Below the pieces are notes generated by a model. That model did not search any database. It was not told where the DNA came from and saw only the letters and a list, made by a program, of their open reading frames with translations. This document shows, one piece after another, positions 5,975 through 10,051 of a DNA stretch of 10,051 nucleotides (position 1 is the first letter of the stretch; the number at the start of each line of letters is the position of its first letter). The stretch spans positions 1 through 10,051 of the forward strand of contig CAUJFM010000074.1 of assembly GCA_963169595.1 (NCBI GenBank), written 5' to 3'. The DNA comes from Bacteroidota bacterium (lineage in GTDB: Bacteria > Bacteroidota > Bacteroidia > Flavobacteriales_F > PHOS-HE28). The position numbers were made by a program, and so were the translations under genes.

Positions 5975-6988
5975 ATGCGCCACGCTACCCTGCTGCTTTC
6001 CGCCGCCCTGCTCTTCAGCAGCATGCTCCACGCCCAACGCAACCTGGAGGTGGGCATTGCCAGCGGCGTCACCAACTACCAGGGCGACCTGGGCAACTAC
6101 GGCGGCGCCGTGCAATGGAACGGCTTCCGCACCGGGCTGCAGGTCACCTTCCGCGACTTCCTCAACAACCCGAAGCGCTACGTGACGCGCTCGCTCACCA
6201 CCGAGGCCCGCATGGGCTGGTACCGCATCGGCTACGAGGAGACCGACATGATCCGCGGCCTGGATGTGAGCGACCTGCGCAACTACAAGCGCGGCCTGGG
6301 CTTCCGCACCGACCTCTATGGCGTTTCGGGCCATCTGGTGCTGAACGCCTACCGCGAACCCTACCAGCCCCTGTTCCAGCAGCGCTTCTTCATGACCTTC
6401 CAGATCGGCCTCGGCGTGTATTACGGGCGCCCCAAGGCCGACCTCTTCCTGGGCGACATGAACATCGCCAACCGCTACCACTTCTGGGAGGACGGCACCG
6501 TGCGCAACGCTCCGCGCGGCACGCCCGATGCGCAGATCATCGAGCGCGATGGCGATTACGAGACCGACCTCTACGATTGGGTGACCGAGGGCGCGGGCAA
6601 CGCCAGCGACGTGAACGCCGTTTCGCGTCCCTCGCCCTGGCACGTGGCCATGCCCATGGGCTTCGGGCTGCGCTACATGCTCACCAAAAAGCTGAGCGTG
6701 GGCATGGAGTTCAGCTACATGATGTTCTTCGACGACATGCTGGACAACGTGAGCCAGCGCTACGCCACCTACGCGGAGATCGATGCGTACTACCCCAACG
6801 ACCCCACCCGCCAGGAGCTGGCCCGCTACATCAGCGATCCCACGGGCTGGGGCACGGACGGCACCGTGACGCGCCTCACCAGCCGCCGCGGCAACCCCGG
6901 ACTGCTGGACAACTTCAGCTTCATCAGCGTGGAGGTGAGCTACAAGTTCAAGCGGAAGCCCGGACGCCGCAGCTACGTGCACCTGTAG
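5975..6988 (+). CDS. Outer-membrane beta-barrel protein, DUF6089-like (337 aa)
   Basis: The product begins with a signal peptide (MRHATLLLSAALLFSSMLHAQ, cleavage likely after residue 20). It then has alternating amphipathic strands rich in Tyr, Phe and Gly, as in outer-membrane barrels. NLEVGIASGVTNYQGDLGN right after the signal peptide, FMTFQIGLGVYYGRPKA, a MPMGFGLRYMLTKKLSVGMEF strand pair and a final NFSFISVEVSYKFKRKP strand are typical of Bacteroidota porin-like proteins now grouped as DUF6089; that name is my recollection. The segment of about residues 175-225, rich in Asp and Asn, is probably a surface loop. A barrel in the outer membrane is likely, but what it does is unknown. The start is set by the signal peptide. 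It begins 92 bases after yggS, with a weak -7 element in between, and the next gene follows after 30 bases. Confidence 0.5.
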   Translation: MRHATLLLSAALLFSSMLHAQRNLEVGIASGVTNYQGDLGNYGGAVQWNGFRTGLQVTFRDFLNNPKRYVTRSLTTEARMGWYRIGYEETDMIRGLDVSDLRNYKRGLGFRTDLYGVSGHLVLNAYREPYQPLFQQRFFMTFQIGLGVYYGRPKADLFLGDMNIANRYHFWEDGTVRNAPRGTPDAQIIERDGDYETDLYDWVTEGAGNASDVNAVSRPSPWHVAMPMGFGLRYMLTKKLSVGMEFSYMMFFDDMLDNVSQRYATYAEIDAYYPNDPTRQELARYISDPTGWGTDGTVTRLTSRRGNPGLLDNFSFISVEVSYKFKRKPGRRSYVHL

Positions 6989-7018
6989 CGCCACGCCGGG
7001 AAGTGCGACCTTCGCGGC

Positions 7019-7555
7019 ATGAGCGACGCCGCCCCCAAGAAGAAGAAACTCGACCTGGCCTTCGCCGCGCTGCTGAGCGAGGATGACGCCCAGGTACTCA
7101 CCGCCCTCACCCGCATCGAGGCCGAGGGGGATGCCCGCGCCATCCGCCCGCTGCTCACCGCCCTGGCCCGGACCAACGACCCCAAGGTGCAGCAGCGCAT
7201 CACCGGCCTGTTGCACCAGGTGAAGGCCACCAACGCCGTGGAGGAACTGATGGCCGCGCTGGACGACCCCGCCCTGCTCGGCGTGCGCCGCACGGTGCTC
7301 TCCACCTTCTGGAGCGCCGGGCTGGATGTGCGCGAGCACCTGGACCGCTTCATCGACCTGGCCGTGGCGGGCAGCGCAGAGGAGTGCTTCGAGTGCCTCA
7401 CCGTGATCGAGAACCAGGAGATCTGGCCCGAGAAGGCCGCCCGGCTGGGCCTGGCCCGCGTGCGCAAAGCGGCCGCCGCGGAAAGCGATGCCTACAAGGG
7501 CGCGATGCTGCAGGACCTGATCGGTGTGCTGGAAGTACGCTTGGGCGTGGAATAA
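7019..7555 (+). CDS. Small HEAT-like repeat protein (178 aa)
   Basis: An all-helical cytosolic protein with no signal peptide. After a lysine-rich start (SDAAPKKKKLDL), paired helices repeat roughly every 30-37 residues: about 12-50 (LAFAALLSEDDAQVLTALTRIEA, then DARAIRPLLTALA), 54-82 (DPKVQQRITGLLHQ, then NAVEELMAAL), 84-117 and 120-133. The D-P-K-V and A-[IV]-x-x-L pattern is that of HEAT/armadillo-type repeats, which usually act as protein-binding scaffolds. As I recall, similar short HEAT-like proteins are common in Bacteroidota. It lies 30 bases after the outer-membrane protein gene and 12 bases before the phosphatase-family gene, so it is probably co-transcribed with the latter. Its partner is unknown. 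The start is the first ATG after the preceding stop that gives a sensible helix start. Confidence 0.5.
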   Translation: MSDAAPKKKKLDLAFAALLSEDDAQVLTALTRIEAEGDARAIRPLLTALARTNDPKVQQRITGLLHQVKATNAVEELMAALDDPALLGVRRTVLSTFWSAGLDVREHLDRFIDLAVAGSAEECFECLTVIENQEIWPEKAARLGLARVRKAAAAESDAYKGAMLQDLIGVLEVRLGVE

Positions 7556-7567
7556 GCCCGGCGCGGG

Positions 7568-8674
7568 ATGGCGATCTTCGCCCCTGTGCGCTCCCGCATC
7601 CAGGACCTGGCCTTTGTGGTGCTGCCGCTGCTGCTGGCCGTGGTGGTGGTGCTCATCAGCCAGTTCACGCTCGGGTCGTGGTGGTTGGAACTGCTCAGCT
7701 ACTTCATGCCCGCCTTCCTCGTGAGCAGCCTGGTGCTGGCCGTGCTCTGCCTGCGCACCGGCCGGGGCTGGCGCCACCGCTGGGCCCCGGCCCTGCTGCT
7801 CCTCGCGTGCCTGAAGCCCTTCAGCGAGACCGTGGCCTTCCACGGCACCGATGGCGAGGCGGACCTCACGGTGATGAGCTTCAATGCCGCGCTCTTCAAC
7901 CCCTACCGGCCCGAGACCCTGGAGAGCGACCCGGGCCTCTTCGACCGGTTCTATGACCACCTGCGCACCGGGCCCAGCCCGGACATCCTCTGCATCCAGG
8001 AGTTCTACCATGCCTTTCAGCGTGACGAGGAGCTCACCATCGACTCCATCGTGAAGCTGGGCGGCTACAGCAACTTCTACATGAACCCGCGCTTCAACCA
8101 TGATTACGCGGGGCTCATCGGCGTGGCCACCTACTCCAAGTTCCCCGCGATCGCCTCCGGGCGGCTGGACTTTGCGGGGGGCGACCACACCAACGGCCAC
8201 TGGAACGACTTCGTGGTGCGCGGCGACACCCTGCGCGTGGTGAACGTCCAGCTGCGGTCCATGAGCATCCGGTGGACCTGGGACGCCGCGCGGAGCCTGC
8301 CCGCCGACCTGTGGTGGAACCTGCGCAACATCCACGGGCGGCTGCGCCAGGGCTACCATGCGCGGAACGCCGAGCTCGATGCCATCGAGGGTTTCCTGCG
8401 CGAAAGCCCCTACCCGGTGATCCTCTGTGCGGACATCAACGCCCTGCCCTACTCGGACACCTACCAGCGCCTGAAGCGGCTCTACCACAACGCGTTCGAG
8501 CAGCGCGGCAGGGGCTTCGGCTTCACCTACCACCACTTCCCCTGGTTCATCCGCATCGACAACCAGTTCTTCTCGCCCCAGCTCGGCATCAGCCACTTCC
8601 GCACCCGCACCGACATCGCCATCAGCGACCACTACCCCGTGGAGGCCGGGTATAGGGTGCGGGCGAGGCGTTGA
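7568..8674 (+). CDS. Membrane-anchored endonuclease/exonuclease/phosphatase family protein (368 aa)
   Basis: Residues 12-32 and 38-62 are clear membrane helices, and about 71-84 is a shorter hydrophobic stretch. From about residue 98 a DNase I-like fold follows. Its metal and catalytic residues can be placed: Asn106 in MSFNAALF, Glu145 in CIQEF, Asp289 and Asn291 in CADIN, Asp331 in RIDNQF, and the terminal pair Asp354-His355 in ISDHYP. The full set suggests an active Mg-dependent phosphodiesterase or phosphatase. In Bacteroidota this architecture of N-terminal helices plus an exported catalytic domain is common; the substrate (nucleic acid, phospholipid or sugar phosphate) cannot be read from the sequence. 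Three helices would place the catalytic domain outside the cytoplasm if the N-terminus is inside. The gene starts 12 bases after the HEAT-like gene. It is the last gene with the GC-rich codon use of the window. Confidence 0.5.
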   Translation: MAIFAPVRSRIQDLAFVVLPLLLAVVVVLISQFTLGSWWLELLSYFMPAFLVSSLVLAVLCLRTGRGWRHRWAPALLLLACLKPFSETVAFHGTDGEADLTVMSFNAALFNPYRPETLESDPGLFDRFYDHLRTGPSPDILCIQEFYHAFQRDEELTIDSIVKLGGYSNFYMNPRFNHDYAGLIGVATYSKFPAIASGRLDFAGGDHTNGHWNDFVVRGDTLRVVNVQLRSMSIRWTWDAARSLPADLWWNLRNIHGRLRQGYHARNAELDAIEGFLRESPYPVILCADINALPYSDTYQRLKRLYHNAFEQRGRGFGFTYHHFPWFIRIDNQFFSPQLGISHFRTRTDIAISDHYPVEAGYRVRARR

Positions 8675-8747
8675 CCGGCCCGGACCAGCAGCCGCAGGAC
8701 GCGCCTCATTCTCAAAGATCTGTTGGCCGCAAGACGTGTGGACCGCA

Positions 8748-8792
8748 GTTCAAGGTGCGTTCATCCACGGTCGACCAGAACGCCCCTTGAAC
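8748..8792. repeat. Imperfect 15-bp inverted repeat with 15-base loop
   Basis: The left arm GTTCAAGGTGCGTTC (8748-8762) pairs with the right arm GAACGCCCCTTGAAC (8778-8792) at 14 of 15 positions, around a 15-base loop that itself contains the palindrome GGTCGACC (8769-8776). There is no adjacent T tract on either strand. The location between a chromosomal gene and a tyrosine recombinase gene makes a recombinase binding or attachment site possible. A transcription-ending hairpin for the upstream gene is an alternative. Confidence 0.5.
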
Positions 8793-8821
8793 ACACCAAG
8801 TGGCTGAGCTCCTGCCCTATG

Positions 8822-8850
8822 TTCGGGGGGAAAATGCCACGGGCCCCGAA
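8822..8850. repeat. 7-bp inverted repeat with 15-base loop
   Basis: TTCGGGG (8822-8828) and CCCCGAA (8844-8850) are perfect reverse complements separated by 15 bases, the same loop length as the larger inverted repeat 30 bases upstream. It overlaps the candidate -7 octamer at 8818-8825. The arm is short and GC-rich, so chance is a real possibility. Confidence 0.5.
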
Positions 8851-8889
8851 AACAAAACCATTCTCTGACGAGTAAATTCGACAGGCCAC

Positions 8890-10051
8890 ATGGACAAGAA
8901 GCCCGTCGAGCGCGAACAGACCGTGAAGCTGGAGCACTTGGTACACAAGGCCCAACGCTGCATAGCATTGCACTTCGCTTACGATGCTGAGCTCGTGCAT
9001 GCCGCCAGGCAGGCCGGTGCCAAATGGAGCGCATCCCATCGCTGTTGGTGGACACCGAACGCACCGGAACACCTGCAGGCCATCTTCGCCGCGTTCAAGG
9101 GTAAGGCCTGGGTGGACATGAACGGCCTGCGGAAGAAAGCCGATGATGTGCCAACGGTACCGAAGGCACCTGTGAACCCCGTGAAGAAGGCAACGGCGAG
9201 CAAGGCAACGAAGCCGACCGTTCAGCAAACGCAGCGCAAGGGGCCACAAGCGGTGCACCTTACACCGTCGCACGAGAACGCCTTGGCCGCGATGCGGAAG
9301 AAGCTGGAGATCGCGCGGTACAGCCCGAACACCATCGACAGTTACCTGAACGCCACCAAGCAGTTCTTCCTGCGGTTCGCGGCAAAGCACCCGAACGACA
9401 TCCGCACAGAGGACATTGAGACCTACCAGCATGAGCTGGCCAGGGCCGGCAAGAGCAACAGCTACCTGAACCAGGTGGTGAACGCGGTGCGCTACTACTA
9501 CAAGGATGTGCTGGGGGATGCGTACCGTGTGAAGTTCATTGAGCGGCCGCGTGGCGAGCGGAAGTTGCCCAAGGTGCTAAGCGAGCAGGAGGTTGCGGCC
9601 ATCCTGAAGGCGCCGACCAACCTGAAGCATCGCTGCATCCTGATGCTCATCTACTCCGCAGGGCTGCGACTGGGCGAATTGATCGCCTTGGAACGCACGG
9701 ACATCATCCCTGAGCGCAAACAAGTGCTGATCCGCGGGGCCAAAGGAGGAAAGGACCGTGTATCCCTGTTGAGCGATAAGCTATTGACGCTCTTAGGGGA
9801 ATACCTGAAAGCCTACGAACCGCGCCACTATCTGTTCGAGGGCCCACAGGGTGCCAAGTACTCGGACACGAGCGTTCATCAGGTCTTCAAGCAGGCGAAG
9901 AAGAAAGCCGGGATCACGGCTCCGGCTACCGTCCATACGTTGCGCCACTCCTTTGCCACACATCTCTTGGAGAACGGCACCGACCTGCGTTATTTTCAAA
10001 CCCTGCTTGGGCACGCCAGCAGTAAGACCACCGAGATCTACACCCATGTCA
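8890..10051 (+). CDS. Tyrosine recombinase (XerC/D-like integrase) with extra N-terminal domain, 3' end cut by window
   Basis: A site-specific DNA recombinase, open to the right edge (387 codons plus one base, no stop). Residues 126-210 form the SAM-like core-binding domain (YSPNTIDSYLNATKQFF). The catalytic domain runs from about 227. All catalytic residues are visible: Arg260 (GLRLGEL), Lys285 (GAKGGKDR), His349 and Arg352 (HTLRHSF), His375 (LLGHASS) and the nucleophile Tyr384 (TEIYTHV). Residues 24-80 are an additional domain (IALHFAYDAELVHAARQAGA, then W46, W53-W54 and a final KGKAWVDMNGL). A Lys/Thr/Pro-rich linker (81-122) joins it to the core. An in-frame stop at 8866-8868 makes ATG 8890 the first ATG. 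Codon use includes many A- or T-ending codons (GTA, CTA, TTA, ATA, ACA) that are rare in the neighbours, a sign of recent acquisition. The missing end is probably short. Confidence 0.5.
   Translation, partial: MDKKPVEREQTVKLEHLVHKAQRCIALHFAYDAELVHAARQAGAKWSASHRCWWTPNAPEHLQAIFAAFKGKAWVDMNGLRKKADDVPTVPKAPVNPVKKATASKATKPTVQQTQRKGPQAVHLTPSHENALAAMRKKLEIARYSPNTIDSYLNATKQFFLRFAAKHPNDIRTEDIETYQHELARAGKSNSYLNQVVNAVRYYYKDVLGDAYRVKFIERPRGERKLPKVLSEQEVAAILKAPTNLKHRCILMLIYSAGLRLGELIALERTDIIPERKQVLIRGAKGGKDRVSLLSDKLLTLLGEYLKAYEPRHYLFEGPQGAKYSDTSVHQVFKQAKKKAGITAPATVHTLRHSFATHLLENGTDLRYFQTLLGHASSKTTEIYTHV

Larger units (their letters stand above)
8675..8889. other. Intergenic boundary region before the integrase
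   Basis: These 215 bases hold no convincing gene. The sequence is visibly less GC-rich than the genes to the left, with A-rich runs near 8831-8834 and 8849-8858. It contains two inverted repeats (8748-8792 and 8822-8850), listed separately. Two octamers one mismatch from TAnnTTTG occur: TATGTTCG at 8818-8825 and TAAATTCG at 8873-8880. The first is the better placed promoter candidate for the integrase, 64 bases before its ATG. No T-rich intrinsic terminator is seen after the phosphatase-family gene. Confidence 0.5.

Noticed and set aside
8748..8792. Canonical integron attC or attI site
   Set aside because: The arms lack the GTTRRRY and RYYYAAC core sequences of attC sites. The inverted repeat is reported only as a possible site for this particular recombinase.
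8675..8889. tRNA gene as integration target beside the integrase
   Set aside because: GTTCAAG resembles part of a T-loop, but no acceptor stem, anticodon arm or CCA-side pairing can be built around it.
8761..9432. Minus-strand open frame of 223 codons over the start of the integrase
   Set aside because: The plus-strand frame here continues without a break into the integrase catalytic domain and carries a patterned domain; the minus-strand product shows no recognisable motif.

Overview
The window reads as a chromosomal segment of a GC-rich member of the Bacteroidota, probably a Flavobacteriales-like lineage. This is inferred from the gene families: a Bacteroidota-type acyl-CoA reductase next to an Alvin-type 2[4Fe-4S] ferredoxin, a serC-serA-DUF1015 cluster, a DUF6089-like outer-membrane protein and a XerC/D-like integrase. 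It is also inferred from several octamers matching the Bacteroidota sigma -7 consensus TAnnTTTG just upstream of genes. Genes up to about position 8674 use almost only G/C-ending codons, which creates long but meaningless antisense open frames.

Layout: (1) 1-524, minus strand: N-terminal part of an acyl-CoA reductase, running off the left edge. (2) 525-583: a compact divergent control region with a TAnnTTTG octamer on each strand and a perfect 7-bp inverted repeat between them. (3) 584-931: ferredoxin. (4) 994-1839: a secreted protein of unknown function. (5) 1913-5882: a tight operon serC, serA, DUF1015 and yggS, with a 6-base gap and then overlapping junctions, preceded by its own TAnnTTTG octamer. 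It holds the first two steps of phosphorylated serine synthesis from 3-phosphoglycerate, an uncharacterised DUF1015 protein with a DGHHR motif, and a PLP-homeostasis protein that fits with PLP-dependent SerC. (6) 5975-8674: an outer-membrane beta-barrel-like protein, a small HEAT-like repeat protein and a membrane-anchored endonuclease/exonuclease/phosphatase-family protein, all on the plus strand, the last two only 12 bases apart. (7) 8675-8889: a 215-base gap with less GC-rich sequence and two inverted repeats, each with a 15-base loop. (8) 8890 to the right edge: a tyrosine recombinase with all catalytic residues and an extra N-terminal domain, whose codon use differs from its neighbours. 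This probably marks the edge of a mobile or integrated segment.

Most of the window is ordinary core metabolism. The points most worth following are the DUF1015 protein in the serine operon, the unusual N-terminal module of the integrase with the inverted repeats upstream of it, and the symmetric divergent promoter between the ferredoxin and acyl-CoA reductase genes.
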